Below are positions 34,781-43,636 of a stretch of DNA of 46,841 bases, piece by piece (positions within the stretch are counted from its first letter, which is position 1; each line of letters begins with the position of its first letter). Made by a program: the position numbers and the translations under genes. Under the pieces are notes generated by a model. It made no database searches. It saw only the letters and a program-made list of their open reading frames with translations, and was not told the DNA's origin. Source of the stretch: an uncultured Bacteroidota bacterium (GTDB taxonomy: Bacteria > Bacteroidota > Bacteroidia > Flavobacteriales > Flavobacteriaceae). The DNA lies in assembly GCA_902536935.1 (NCBI GenBank), contig CACAZM010000014.1, positions 1 through 46,841 on the forward strand. The letters are read 5' to 3'.

Positions 34781-35355
34781 AATGACAAAAAATTTTGTAA
34801 TAATTGTGCGCCCATAGCTCCGCTCTTTTCCGGGTGAAATTGGGTGCCATAAAAGTTTTTTTTTGCCATTGCAGCAGCAAAATTGATATCATAAAGACAG
34901 TGTCCAACCGTATTAATATTGGGTATAGCATAATAGCTGTGCACGAGATAAAAATGACTGTGGTTTGGTATTTTTTCAAACAACACCCCGCTGCCTTTCA
35001 CTTCGTTCCAACCCATGTGCGGTACATTACGTGTGGTCGAAAACCGAACCACTTCAGTATCAAAGACTCCCAAACCTGTTGTATTTCCCTCTTCGGAACT
35101 GTTACACATCAACTGCATTCCCAAACAAATCCCCAGTACAGGTTGTGTCAGCTCAGGAATAAGTGTATGCAACTGGGTACTTTTGAGTTTCGTCATCGCC
35201 GAGCTCGCTTCCCCAACTCCTGGGAAAATCACATGAGAAGCTGACTGAATGGTTTCTGGATCACTAGACAGTGTGGCCGAAACTCCCAAACGTTCCAAAG
35301 CAAAACGAATACTCTGGATATTCCCAGCCCCATAATCTATAATTGCTACACTCAT
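34777..35355 (-). CDS. hisH: Imidazole glycerol phosphate synthase, glutamine amidotransferase subunit
   Basis: Releases ammonia from glutamine and channels it to HisF. The 192-residue class I amidotransferase shows [12 protein letters not shown] at the N-terminus, the oxyanion region [13 protein letters not shown], the nucleophile Cys in [11 protein letters not shown] (near 76), and the His/Glu pair in [10 protein letters not shown] (near 169-171). Its ends overlap hisB and hisA by 4 bases each. Confidence 0.97.
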   Translation of the reverse strand: MSVAIIDYGAGNIQSIRFALERLGVSATLSSDPETIQSASHVIFPGVGEASSAMTKLKSTQLHTLIPELTQPVLGICLGMQLMCNSSEEGNTTGLGVFDTEVVRFSTTRNVPHMGWNEVKGSGVLFEKIPNHSHFYLVHSYYAIPNINTVGHCLYDINFAAAMAKKNFYGTQFHPEKSGAMGAQLLQNFLSL

Positions 35356-36473
35356 AACTGTCCTTTGGTTGAAGGTAGAATCAATTTTTCAGGATCGCGC
35401 TGTATCGCTGCTTTGATGGCTTTGGCAAAGCTCTTAAAAATCGCCTCGATTTTGTGGTGTTCATTGTGTCCTTCTGCTTTGATATTCAAATTGGCCTTTG
35501 CTCCATCGGCAAAGGATTTAAAAAAGTGGAAAAACATCTCGGTTGGCATTTTACCAATCAGTTCACGCTTAAATTTGGCGTCCCACATCAACCAAGGCCG
35601 CCCACCAAAATCAATAGCGACTTGCGCTAGGCAATCATCCATCGGTAAGCAAAATCCATAGCGTTCGATCCCAAGTTTATCTCCTAAAGCCATAGAAAAA
35701 GCCTCTCCGAGTGCAATTGCAGTATCTTCAATGGTGTGGTGCTCATCGACTTCCAAATCGCCCTTGGTAGTCAATTCGATATCAATCCCTCCATGACGTG
35801 CCAATTGATTGAGCATGTGATCAAAAAATGCAATTCCTGTATCGATAGTGCTTTGCCCCGTTCCATCAAGGTTAAGCGCAATCGAAATATCCGTTTCTTT
35901 GGTTGTGCGATTGTGTGTACACAAGCGTTGACTAGCTTTGAGCATAGTGTAAACTTCACTCCAGTTGGCAGTCGTTAAAGCAATGGTTTCTTTGATGGCC
36001 TTGTCAGGAGTTTCGTTAAGACGCTCATCGTGTTGAAGCAGAATACCCTGGGCACCGAGGTTGACCGCCAATTGCATATCGCTCAAGCGATCTCCGATGA
36101 CAAAGGAATTCTCTAAATCATAATCTCCAGACAAATAAGCCGTTAACAAGCCAGTTTCCGGTTTGCGCGTGGGCGCTTGGTCTGCTGGAAAGCTTTTGTC
36201 AATACAGACTTCCTCGAAAACAATCCCTTCATTTTTCATCGCATCGATCAAATGATTGTGCACAGGCCAAAATTGCTCTTCAGGGAAGCTATCGGTACCC
36301 AAGCCGTCTTGATTGGTAACCATAACAAGGGTGTAATCCAGCTCTTTCGCAATACGTCCGAGATAAGTAAATACACCTGGATAAAACGCCAATTTTTCAA
36401 AACTGTCAAGCTGATAGTCCTCGGGCTCTAGCGCCAATGTTCCATCACGATCGATAAATAAGACCTTTTTCAT
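35352..36473 (-). CDS. hisB: Bifunctional histidinol-phosphatase / imidazoleglycerol-phosphate dehydratase
   Basis: Steps 6 and 8 of histidine synthesis in one chain of 373 residues. The HAD-type phosphatase (about 1-165) has the DxD nucleophile in [20 protein letters not shown] and [15 protein letters not shown]. The IGP dehydratase domain (about 180-373) has the metal-binding [16 protein letters not shown] and [19 protein letters not shown]. The fused form matches the HisB of enteric bacteria and many Bacteroidota. Overlaps both neighbours by 4 bases. Confidence 0.97.
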   Translation of the reverse strand: MKKVLFIDRDGTLALEPEDYQLDSFEKLAFYPGVFTYLGRIAKELDYTLVMVTNQDGLGTDSFPEEQFWPVHNHLIDAMKNEGIVFEEVCIDKSFPADQAPTRKPETGLLTAYLSGDYDLENSFVIGDRLSDMQLAVNLGAQGILLQHDERLNETPDKAIKETIALTTANWSEVYTMLKASQRLCTHNRTTKETDISIALNLDGTGQSTIDTGIAFFDHMLNQLARHGGIDIELTTKGDLEVDEHHTIEDTAIALGEAFSMALGDKLGIERYGFCLPMDDCLAQVAIDFGGRPWLMWDAKFKRELIGKMPTEMFFHFFKSFADGAKANLNIKAEGHNEHHKIEAIFKSFAKAIKAAIQRDPEKLILPSTKGQL

Positions 36474-37516
36474 AATGACAAGCGATTTAATGTTTCTATC
36501 AATATTTGATTTTCTTGAGGTGTTCCAACAGAGAAACGAAGGCAGTTTTCACAGCCCACTTGCTCACTACGGTTGCGCACAACTATGTCATTCTCGATAA
36601 GTTGAGCATATCGTTTGTTAGCATCATCAACCTGTACCAAAAGGAAATTCGCGTCACTCGGATAAACCTTTTCAACAAAGGAAATCTTCTCTAGCTGTGC
36701 AAACAGACCTTTTCTTTCTGCAATAATTTGTGTGACTTGCCCTTGGGTTGTATCCCAATCCTCCAAAGCAGAAATGGCGCGCTCTTGGGTCAATGAATTG
36801 ATATTATATGGGGGTTTAATTTTGTTGAGAATAGCGATAATCTCCTCACTTGCAATACAGATGCCAAGCCGAATTCCCGCTAGCCCACAGGCCTTGGAAA
36901 GCGTTTGGGTGATGATTAAGTTGGGATAGGATGATAAGTCCGAAACCAAACTTTTTTGCATAGAAAAGTCGATATATGCCTCATCAATAACCACTAGACC
37001 AGTAAAAGATTGTAGTAAAGTAAGGATGTCCTCTCGGCGAAATGAATTGCCACTTGGATTGTTGGGAGAACACAGGAATATCGCTTTGGTTTGGGCCGAA
37101 ATATAGTTAAAAATATCTTTTATAACTAACTGAAAATCATTATTTAAAGGAACTTCATCTAAAGTAATGCAATTGATATTTGCAAGAACTCTATACATGC
37201 CATAAGTTGGAGGCGTCACAATAATTTTGTCTTGATTTGGAATGCAAAACGCACGAAAAATTAAGTCCAAAACCTCATCACTTCCATTGCCGAGAAGTAA
37301 TTGATTGGTAGCTGCCCCTCTGCGCCTTGCGATGACTTCTTTTAGCTTCCGTTGCTGCGGATCGGGGTAACGGTTTACACCATTGTCAAATGGATTCTCA
37401 TTCGCATCTAAATACACAACCTCTCTCTCAACAGGGTCAAATTCGTCCCGCGCCGAAGAATATGGATATAAATCAGCAATGTGTGAGCGAACTAGTTTTT
37501 GGAGATCAAAACTCAT
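36470..37516 (-). CDS. hisC: Histidinol-phosphate aminotransferase
   Basis: PLP-dependent transamination, step 7. The 348 residues show [55 protein letters not shown] and the PLP lysine in [14 protein letters not shown] (near 210), with Arg in [11 protein letters not shown] at the C-terminus. The ATG overlaps the hisD stop by 4 bases. Confidence 0.97.
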   Translation of the reverse strand: MSFDLQKLVRSHIADLYPYSSARDEFDPVEREVVYLDANENPFDNGVNRYPDPQQRKLKEVIARRRGAATNQLLLGNGSDEVLDLIFRAFCIPNQDKIIVTPPTYGMYRVLANINCITLDEVPLNNDFQLVIKDIFNYISAQTKAIFLCSPNNPSGNSFRREDILTLLQSFTGLVVIDEAYIDFSMQKSLVSDLSSYPNLIITQTLSKACGLAGIRLGICIASEEIIAILNKIKPPYNINSLTQERAISALEDWDTTQGQVTQIIAERKGLFAQLEKISFVEKVYPSDANFLLVQVDDANKRYAQLIENDIVVRNRSEQVGCENCLRFSVGTPQENQILIETLNRLSL

Positions 37517-38796
37517 GTTAAATCTTTTAATCGAAGACTTACAGCGTTTTTGTGTGCATACAAGCCCTCTGCATCAGCTAGGGTTTCTATAGAGGGTCCA
37601 AGGTCTTTCAAGCCTATCTCGCTTATCTTTTGAAAAGTAATCGCTTTGAGAAAACTATCCAAGTTAACTCCACTGTATTGTTTGGCGTACCCATTGGTCG
37701 GTAAGGTGTGATTGGTCCCCGAAGCGTAATCACCTGCACTTTCAGGAGTATAATTTCCAATAAACACTGATCCGGCGTTGGCTACCTTTTTGACAAACTT
37801 TTCTTCATTGGCCATACAAATGATATAGTGTTCCGGTCCGTATTCGTTGATAAAAGCAATGGCTTGTGATTCAACAGAAAAGTAGATGGCCGTTGAGTTA
37901 GCAAGCGCTTGTACAGCGATTTCTTTTCTAGGAAGTACCTCCAACTGCTTTTGCACTTCGTCTTTTACCTTGTGAATGGTGTCTTGACTGGTACTGACCA
38001 ATACCACCTGGCTATCTGTTCCATGCTCTGCTTGTGACAGTAAGTCTGCTGCGACATAAGAAGGGACTGCTGTCTCGTCTGCTACGACCAGCAACTCACT
38101 CGGGCCGGCGGGCATATCGATTGAAACGCCGTGTTGCGTTGCTTTTTGTTTGGCAGCAGTAACATATTGATTGCCTGGCCCCAATATCTTATAAACTTGT
38201 GGAATCGTCTCTGTTCCAAAGGTCATCCCACCGATGGCCTGGATCCCCCCGACTTGAAATAAGCGGGTAACGCCACATTTATTAGCCGCATAGCGGATAG
38301 CTGGAGTAAGTTGACCAGATTGATTTGGCGGCGTACACAATACGATTTCACGACAACCAGCAATGGTAGCAGGAATGGCAAGCATAAGTATAGAAGAAAA
38401 CAAAGGAGCTGTACCTCCTGGAATATAAAGACCGACTTTCTCAATTGGTCGTTTCTCTTGCCAACATGATACCCCCTCTTGCACATCAAGTTGAACTCTA
38501 TCGGTTTGCTGCGCTTTGTGGAAGGCGTAGATATTTTCATAGGCCTTGTCAATTGCAGCTCGTAAATCAGCTGATAACTCGTTTTTAGCATTGTTTAAAT
38601 CGGCTAGGTCAACTTCAATGCGCTCGGGTCGATAGCCATCAAACTTCTCGCTGTAGGCCTGAATGGCCTGATCCCCTTGTCGTTGAATTGCGCCAAAGAC
38701 TTCGTCCACAACTGGCATGACATCATCCAAAGATGTCGTTGGGCGAGCAGTTAGCTCACTCCATTGATCGGTAGTTGGACTCAAAACCGTTTTCAT
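37513..38796 (-). CDS. hisD: Histidinol dehydrogenase
   Basis: Two-step NAD oxidation of histidinol to histidine, steps 9 and 10. The 427 residues include VGLYIPGGTAPLFSS, AGPSELLVVADE, LLSQAEHG with Gln and His zinc ligands, EYGPEH, and GDYASGTNHTLPT with Asp and His at the active site; the final ligand is His in GLYAHKNAV. I start at ATG 38796 because it forms an ATGA overlap with the hisG stop, as at the other his junctions. Confidence 0.97.
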   Translation of the reverse strand: MKTVLSPTTDQWSELTARPTTSLDDVMPVVDEVFGAIQRQGDQAIQAYSEKFDGYRPERIEVDLADLNNAKNELSADLRAAIDKAYENIYAFHKAQQTDRVQLDVQEGVSCWQEKRPIEKVGLYIPGGTAPLFSSILMLAIPATIAGCREIVLCTPPNQSGQLTPAIRYAANKCGVTRLFQVGGIQAIGGMTFGTETIPQVYKILGPGNQYVTAAKQKATQHGVSIDMPAGPSELLVVADETAVPSYVAADLLSQAEHGTDSQVVLVSTSQDTIHKVKDEVQKQLEVLPRKEIAVQALANSTAIYFSVESQAIAFINEYGPEHYIICMANEEKFVKKVANAGSVFIGNYTPESAGDYASGTNHTLPTNGYAKQYSGVNLDSFLKAITFQKISEIGLKDLGPSIETLADAEGLYAHKNAVSLRLKDLT

Positions 38797-39653
38797 AAGA
38801 CCATTTTTTCTATTGGACAAACCAAAATATCTTGCGCTCCAGCGGCTTTTAACTCATCTATGACTTCCCAGAATTTCCCCTCATTGATCACAGAGTGAAG
38901 TGAGCTCCAACCCGGTTCGGCCAAAGGTAATAACGTTGGGGATTTTAACACGGGGAGTATAGACGATATTCTATCAATACTATCATTTGGCACATTCATC
39001 AAAATATATTTAGACTGACGTCCTTTCAACACTGATTGAATACGAAACTGTAATTTTTTTAAGATGTCATTCTTTTCAGCATCCAAGGTACTGCCGGCTG
39101 CGAGAACAGCTTCAGATTTAAACAATACCTCGACTTCTTTAAGGTTGTTTTTAAATAAGGTTGAGCCACTGGAAACAATATCGCAAACAGCATCAGATAA
39201 GCCGATATTTGGAGCGATTTCAACAGAACCATTGATGATGTGAAGTTCAGCATCAATTCCTTTTTCTACAAGAAACCCTGTCACTGTGTTTGGGTAAGAA
39301 GTTGCAATTTTCTTCCCTATTAAGCTTTCAATACCCTTGTAGGTATCCTCTTTCGGAATTGCAATCGACACCCGACATTTCGAAAATCCCAACTTTTCTT
39401 TTATAGAGATATCGTCTCCTTTTTCAACCAGTAAATTTTCACCAATAATCGCAATATCAACAACTCCGTCACGAAGATATTGGGGGATATCCCCATTACG
39501 CAAGTAAAATATTTCAAGAGGAAAATTACGAGCGACTGCTTTTAACTGGTCCTTACCATTGTCGATAGAGATTCCACAGTCATTGAGGAGTCTCAATGAT
39601 TCATCGTGTAGTCTTCCTGACTTTTGAACGGCGATGTGTAACTTTTTTTTCAC
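38793..39653 (-). CDS. hisG: ATP phosphoribosyltransferase, long form with regulatory domain
   Basis: First, committed step of histidine synthesis: ATP plus PRPP to phosphoribosyl-ATP. The 286 residues contain the catalytic lobes (LHIAVQKSGRLHDESLRLL, DIAIIGENLL, GKKIATSYPNTV, ISSGSTLFKNNL, the PRPP loop) and a C-terminal ACT-like domain of about 75 residues (YILMNVPNDSIDRISSILP) for feedback inhibition by histidine, so no HisZ is needed. The start is GTG at 39653, 19 bases after the attenuator T-run. Transcription is likely controlled by the leader upstream. Confidence 0.96.
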   Translation of the reverse strand: MKKKLHIAVQKSGRLHDESLRLLNDCGISIDNGKDQLKAVARNFPLEIFYLRNGDIPQYLRDGVVDIAIIGENLLVEKGDDISIKEKLGFSKCRVSIAIPKEDTYKGIESLIGKKIATSYPNTVTGFLVEKGIDAELHIINGSVEIAPNIGLSDAVCDIVSSGSTLFKNNLKEVEVLFKSEAVLAAGSTLDAEKNDILKKLQFRIQSVLKGRQSKYILMNVPNDSIDRISSILPVLKSPTLLPLAEPGWSSLHSVINEGKFWEVIDELKAAGAQDILVCPIEKMVL

Positions 39654-39767
39654 AATTTTAATTTATACAAACAAAAAAACCCGCTTGAATCTCAAACGGG
39701 TTTTGAATAAGTTATTTCATATCCAACTCAACTCGTCTGAGACAAGGCATATGAGTGATGGATATAT
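39654..39767 (-). promoter_or_regulatory. Histidine operon attenuator (alternative RNA structures)
   Basis: Three pairing possibilities are readable in the transcript. (1) ATATCCA (39765-39759), which covers the Tyr, Ile and first His codons, pairs with TGGATAT (39725-39719) and closes a hairpin. (2) CTCAGACGAG (39741-39732) pairs with CCCGTTTGAG (39700-39691): eight Watson-Crick pairs, one G-U and one mismatch. (3) The terminator uses that same CCCGTTTGAG arm. A ribosome stalled on the His codons would block (1), free CTCAGACGAG for (2), and so prevent the terminator. This is the logic of classic his attenuation; the folding is my inference from base pairing. Confidence 0.75.
39673..39704 (-). 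terminator. his operon attenuator terminator
   Basis: On the minus strand, arms AAAACCCG-TTTGA and TCAAG-CGGGTTTT form a stem of 12 pairs with one mismatch and a 3-base loop (ATC is the complement-strand loop). The stem runs into seven T. It sits between the leader peptide and hisG, where read-through is needed to express the operon. Confidence 0.85.
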
Positions 39768-39781
39768 GTGTTTTTTTTCAT
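39728..39781 (-). CDS. hisL: his operon leader peptide
   Basis: A 17-codon open frame upstream of hisG reads MKKNTYIHHSYALSQTS and ends with TGA. Two adjacent His codons (39760-39755) sit just upstream of the region that can form the antiterminator. ATG is the first start after the promoter box. The His count is lower than in enteric leaders (seven in a row), so response may be weaker, but position and structure fit an attenuator peptide. Confidence 0.75.
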   Translation of the reverse strand: MKKNTYIHHSYALSQTS

Positions 39782-39789
39782 TTCGAATG

Positions 39790-39797
39790 CAAATATC
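39790..39797 (-). promoter_or_regulatory. Probable -7 promoter element of the his operon
   Basis: The minus strand reads GATATTTG, a seven-of-eight match if both N positions count as matched (consensus TAnnTTTG), 8 bases before the leader peptide ATG at 39781. No consensus -33 element is seen. Transcription would begin next to the leader peptide start. Confidence 0.4.
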
Positions 39798-39818
39798 AAA
39801 CAAAATTTTGAAAAAACC

Positions 39819-40637
39819 CTATTGATTGCCCAAAATTATAGGTAAACCATCTTTTGCGCTTCCGATCACAATCACTTTCGCATTGGTCGATTCTGACAAT
39901 TGCAGGGTTGCTTCTATACCCTTTTCACGAAGGATATTTGGGGTTAGGGAAGCATTTAGAATACGGTTTGCAAGTGCTTTACCTTCTGCCTCAATCCGTA
40001 CTTTCTCGGCTTCTTGCTTTGCCTTTTCCAAACGGAACTCGTATTCAAGTGCTTCTTGCTCCTGGGTGAGTTTACGTTGAATCGCTTCTTTGATTGAAGG
40101 CGGTAGGGTCACATCACGTACCAATACTGAATTGATTTGTACATGTTGTGGCTCTACTTTCTTTTTGGTTTCCTCATAGATTTCGTTTTGAATTGCGTCC
40201 CGTTTGGTTGAATACAACTGTTCAGGTGTATATCGTCCAATCACCGAACGTGCTACTGCTCGAATTTCAGGAACAATCACAATATTTAGGTAATCCTCGC
40301 CTTTAGTTTTGTGCAATAGCCCCAAATCTTCAATAATTGGTTGATAAAGCACAGATACATCTAGAGAAATTTCAAGACCGTTAGAAGACAAAACACGCAT
40401 ACCGCTTTCAAATTCTTCTTGTTGCTTGATATTATAGACATATACCTTGTTCCAAGGTGCGATGATACGAAAACCCTCCGATAATGCGGGCTTGTCAGTT
40501 ACTGTACCACCACCAAATCGCTTCCACACGACCCCTGCCTCTCCGTAGCCAATATTGACAGCTGATCGGAAAAGAAAAATTAGCGCAACAAAAATCAGCA
40601 CAGTGATTGGTAGTCCAAGTTTAGGTAAATTATTCAT
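39819..40637 (-). CDS. Prohibitin/SPFH-domain membrane protein
   Basis: A 272-residue membrane-anchored scaffold protein of the prohibitin branch of the SPFH family. One N-terminal membrane helix (GLPITVLIFVALIFLF, about 8-23) is followed by the SPFH domain (NIGYGEAGVVWKRFGG through INSVLVRDVTLPP, about 28-180). A charged coiled coil follows (IQRKLTQEQEALEYEFRLEKAKQEAEKVRIEAEGKA). Such proteins oligomerise at the membrane and often regulate proteases; the partner here is unknown. It lies 17 bases after fabG, at the end of the lpx-efp-sucD-fabG cluster. Confidence 0.88.
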   Translation of the reverse strand: MNNLPKLGLPITVLIFVALIFLFRSAVNIGYGEAGVVWKRFGGGTVTDKPALSEGFRIIAPWNKVYVYNIKQQEEFESGMRVLSSNGLEISLDVSVLYQPIIEDLGLLHKTKGEDYLNIVIVPEIRAVARSVIGRYTPEQLYSTKRDAIQNEIYEETKKKVEPQHVQINSVLVRDVTLPPSIKEAIQRKLTQEQEALEYEFRLEKAKQEAEKVRIEAEGKALANRILNASLTPNILREKGIEATLQLSESTNAKVIVIGSAKDGLPIILGNQ

Positions 40638-40654
40638 TGTTAAATATTAAAAAG

Positions 40655-41401
40655 TTAAGTAAGCATTCCACCATCTACATTGATCACCTGTCCAGTGATG
40701 TAGCTGGACAAGTCCGAAGCCAAAAATACACATGCATTGGCTACGTCATTTGGCGTTCCACCCCGCTTTAGCGGAATTCCAGAACGCCATCCTGCAACAA
40801 CTTCTTCTGAAAGTTTTGCAGTCATTTCTGTTTCGATAAAGCCCGGAGCAATCACATTGCAACGGATATTTCGTGATCCAAGTTCTAAAGCAACAGACTT
40901 CGAAAAGCCAATTATTCCCGCTTTGGAAGCCGCATAATTTGATTGTCCAGCGTTACCTTTTACTCCGACAACAGAGCTCATATTGATGATACTGCCATGT
41001 CGCTGCTTCAGCATCGTGCGCTGAACAGCTTTTGTGAGGTTAAAGACAGACTTTAAATTGACTTCAATTACCTTGTCAAAATCCTCTTCTGAAATACGCA
41101 TCAGCAGATTGTCTTTGGTGATTCCCGCATTGTTGATCAGCACATCGATGGTGCTGAAGTCTACGAGGATATTTTCAACAAGCTCTTGGGCTTGTTCAAA
41201 GTCTGCAGCATTTGATTGGTATCCTTTGGCTTTTACACCGAGTGCTTGTAGTTCTGCTTCGAGTGTATTGGCAGCATCTACAGAGGAGCTATAGGTAAAA
41301 ACCACACTGGCACCATGCTCTGCAAAAACAGTTGCGATCCCTTTTCCGATGCCACGACTTGCACCAGTAATTAAAACAGTCTTGTTTTCAAGTAGTTTCA
41401 T
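40655..41401 (-). CDS. fabG: 3-oxoacyl-[acyl-carrier-protein] reductase
   Basis: NADPH-dependent ketoreductase of type II fatty-acid synthesis. The 248-residue SDR has the cofactor motif [15 protein letters not shown] (near 91-94), catalytic Ser in [23 protein letters not shown] (Tyr-x3-Lys), and [13 protein letters not shown] followed by the C-terminal [10 protein letters not shown]. Its start overlaps the 3' end of sucD by 14 bases. Other SDR functions are possible, but length and motifs favour FabG. Confidence 0.9.
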   Translation of the reverse strand: MKLLENKTVLITGASRGIGKGIATVFAEHGASVVFTYSSSVDAANTLEAELQALGVKAKGYQSNAADFEQAQELVENILVDFSTIDVLINNAGITKDNLLMRISEEDFDKVIEVNLKSVFNLTKAVQRTMLKQRHGSIINMSSVVGVKGNAGQSNYAASKAGIIGFSKSVALELGSRNIRCNVIAPGFIETEMTAKLSEEVVAGWRSGIPLKRGGTPNDVANACVFLASDLSSYITGQVINVDGGMLT

Positions 41402-42278
41402 TGATTTTGTTTAGGATTTGAGCTACTTTTTTTCCGATTTCAGCTGGAGAGTCCACAACATGAATCCCACATTCTGACATAATTTTCTTTTTAGCTTCTG
41501 CAGTATCTTCTACCCCACCAACAATCGCACCAGCATGACCCATAGTCCGGCCTTTTGGAGCAGTTTCGCCAGCGATAAATCCAACAACTGGCTTTGGATT
41601 GCCTTGTTCATGAACCCAACGAGCCGCATCAGCTTCGAGTTGCCCTCCGATTTCACCAATCATTACTATACATTCTGTTTCATCGTCATTCATTAGCAAT
41701 TCTACAGCCTCTTTGGTTGTTGTTCCAATGATGGGGTCTCCGCCAATACCTATAGCAGTAGTGATTCCCAAACCTTCTTTAACGACTTGATCCGCAGCTT
41801 CATAGGTCAAAGTTCCCGATTTGGATACGATGCCTACATTTCCCTTTTTAAATACAAATCCAGGCATAATACCAACCTTAGCTTCTCCTGGAGTAATTAG
41901 TCCAGGACAATTTGGTCCGACTAGGCGAGCGTTGCGTTCTTTGACATAGGAATAAGCTTTGACCATATCGGCGACAGGAATTCCTTCTGTGATCGTTACG
42001 ATGACCTGAATACCGGCATCTGCAGCTTCCATGATAGCATCTGCTGCAAAAGCAGGGGGCACAAAGATGATAGATGTATCTGCTCCAACGGCATCAACAG
42101 CACCTTTGACCGTGTTGAAAACAGGTTTATCCAAATGGGTTTGTCCACCTTTACCAGGTGTAACTCCACCAACAACCTGTGTACCATAGGTAATCATTTG
42201 CTCGGCATGAAAACTTCCTTCACTGCCTGTAAATCCTTGTACGATAATTTTCGAGTCTTTGTTAACGAGTACGCTCAT
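41388..42278 (-). CDS. sucD: Succinate--CoA ligase, ADP-forming, alpha subunit
   Basis: The CoA-binding subunit that forms the phosphohistidine intermediate in the TCA cycle. The 296 residues show the CoA-binding [56 protein letters not shown], and the active-site His in [13 protein letters not shown] near residue 251. sucC is not adjacent, as is common in Flavobacteriia. Lies 2 bases after efp and overlaps fabG by 14 bases. Confidence 0.95.
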   Translation of the reverse strand: MSVLVNKDSKIIVQGFTGSEGSFHAEQMITYGTQVVGGVTPGKGGQTHLDKPVFNTVKGAVDAVGADTSIIFVPPAFAADAIMEAADAGIQVIVTITEGIPVADMVKAYSYVKERNARLVGPNCPGLITPGEAKVGIMPGFVFKKGNVGIVSKSGTLTYEAADQVVKEGLGITTAIGIGGDPIIGTTTKEAVELLMNDDETECIVMIGEIGGQLEADAARWVHEQGNPKPVVGFIAGETAPKGRTMGHAGAIVGGVEDTAEAKKKIMSECGIHVVDSPAEIGKKVAQILNKINETT

Positions 42279-42280
42279 AA

Positions 42281-42847
42281 TTATTCCTTGATTCGTTCGA
42301 TATAGCTCGATTTTTCTGTGTCCACTTTGATCTTGTCACCTTCATTGATAAACAAAGGGACATTAATTTTTGCGCCTGTTTCCAATGTAGCAGGCTTGGT
42401 CGCATTGGTTGCGGTATTCCCCTTCACACCGGGTTCACTATGGGTCACCTTTAATATCACACTGGCTGGCATGTCAACAGACAATGGAATCCCATCATTG
42501 GCATTAGTCATCACAGTAACATGCTCTCCTTCTTTGAGCAGTTCTGGGGCATCTAAAATGTTTTTTTGTAGTTCGATTTGATTGTAATCATCGGTATTCA
42601 TAAAATGATAGGTTTCTCCGTCATTATATAAAAACTGAAATTTGCGGGTTTCAACACGAACATCATCGATTCTATGACCTGCTGAAAAGGTGTTGTCAAT
42701 TACTTTTCCACTGGTAACACTTTTGAGTTTTGTTCGAACAAAGGCGGGACCTTTTCCAGGTTTGACATGTAAAAACTCAATGATTTTAAAAATATCATTG
42801 TTGAAGCGAATGCAAAGTCCTTTGCGGATATCAGAAGTTGATGCCAT
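42281..42847 (-). CDS. efp: Translation elongation factor P
   Basis: Relieves ribosome stalling at polyproline stretches. The 188 residues show three beta-barrel domains: the KOW-like N-terminal part with the modifiable-lysine loop [16 protein letters not shown] (near 28-43), the central OB domain from [14 protein letters not shown], and the C-terminal OB domain with [26 protein letters not shown]. No modification enzyme is encoded nearby. Sits 3 bases after lpxA. Confidence 0.96.
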   Translation of the reverse strand: MASTSDIRKGLCIRFNNDIFKIIEFLHVKPGKGPAFVRTKLKSVTSGKVIDNTFSAGHRIDDVRVETRKFQFLYNDGETYHFMNTDDYNQIELQKNILDAPELLKEGEHVTVMTNANDGIPLSVDMPASVILKVTHSEPGVKGNTATNATKPATLETGAKINVPLFINEGDKIKVDTEKSSYIERIKE

Positions 42848-42850
42848 GGG

Positions 42851-43636
42851 TTATGATGTTTTGGAATATCCTTTCATAATCCCCCGTTGCGAATCACGAA
42901 TAAATTGTAAAATCTCATCTCTTTCAGACGAAACTTCCATTTCGGCTTCGATAATTTCCACCGCCTGAGTATTATTGTAACTTTTTTGATAGAGGATTCG
43001 ATAAATATTTTGAATCTCTCTAATTTTTTCACTTGTAAAACCACGACGACGAAGTCCTACGGAATTGATCCCTACATAGGAGATGGGTTCACGTGCAGCT
43101 TTAACAAAAGGCGGAACATCTTTTCGCACCAAAGATCCACCAGCGATAAAAGAGTGACTACCCACAGAACAAAACTGATGAACAGCCGTCATTCCTGCCA
43201 AAATAACATGATTGCCAACGTTAATGTGCCCAGCGAGTGTGCTATTGTTGGAAAAAATACAATGGTTCCCAACAATGCAGTCGTGTGCAATGTGAGAATA
43301 GGCCATAATCAGACAATTTTCACCAATAATAGTTTTACCTCTTGAGGAAGTTCCTCTATTTATGGTTACGCATTCTCTTATGGTGGTATTGTCTCCGATT
43401 TCGGCTGTAGAGTCTTCACCATTAAACTTTAAATCTTGTGGAACAGCGGAAATTACAGAACCTGGAAAAATAGAACAATTTTTTCCAATGCGCGCACCTT
43501 CCATAATCGTAACGTTTGATCCAATCCAACTACCTTCCCCAATTTCAACATTTTTATCAATAGTGGTAAAGGGTTCAATAACGACATTTTTAGCAATTAC
43601 GGCTCTCGGGTGTACGTAAGCAAGCGGTTGGTTCAT
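42851..43636 (-). CDS. lpxA: UDP-N-acetylglucosamine O-acyltransferase
   Basis: First step of lipid A synthesis: transfer of a 3-hydroxyacyl chain from ACP to UDP-GlcNAc. The 261 residues form a left-handed beta-helix of hexapeptide repeats (about 1-185, for example IGEGSWIGSNVTI, IGENCLIMAYSHIAHDCIVG with the catalytic His near 123) and a helical C-terminal domain (SVGLRRRGFTSEKIREIQNIYRILY). The start overlaps the lpxC/fabZ stop by 4 bases. Confidence 0.95.
   Translation of the reverse strand: MNQPLAYVHPRAVIAKNVVIEPFTTIDKNVEIGEGSWIGSNVTIMEGARIGKNCSIFPGSVISAVPQDLKFNGEDSTAEIGDNTTIRECVTINRGTSSRGKTIIGENCLIMAYSHIAHDCIVGNHCIFSNNSTLAGHINVGNHVILAGMTAVHQFCSVGSHSFIAGGSLVRKDVPPFVKAAREPISYVGINSVGLRRRGFTSEKIREIQNIYRILYQKSYNNTQAVEIIEAEMEVSSERDEILQFIRDSQRGIMKGYSKTS

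Noticed and set aside
34804-35244. A 146-codon plus-strand open frame
   Set aside because: It is antisense to hisH, which has all catalytic residues; the product resembles nothing.
42986-43345. A 119-codon plus-strand frame
   Set aside because: Antisense to lpxA hexapeptide repeats, whose periodic codons keep other frames open.
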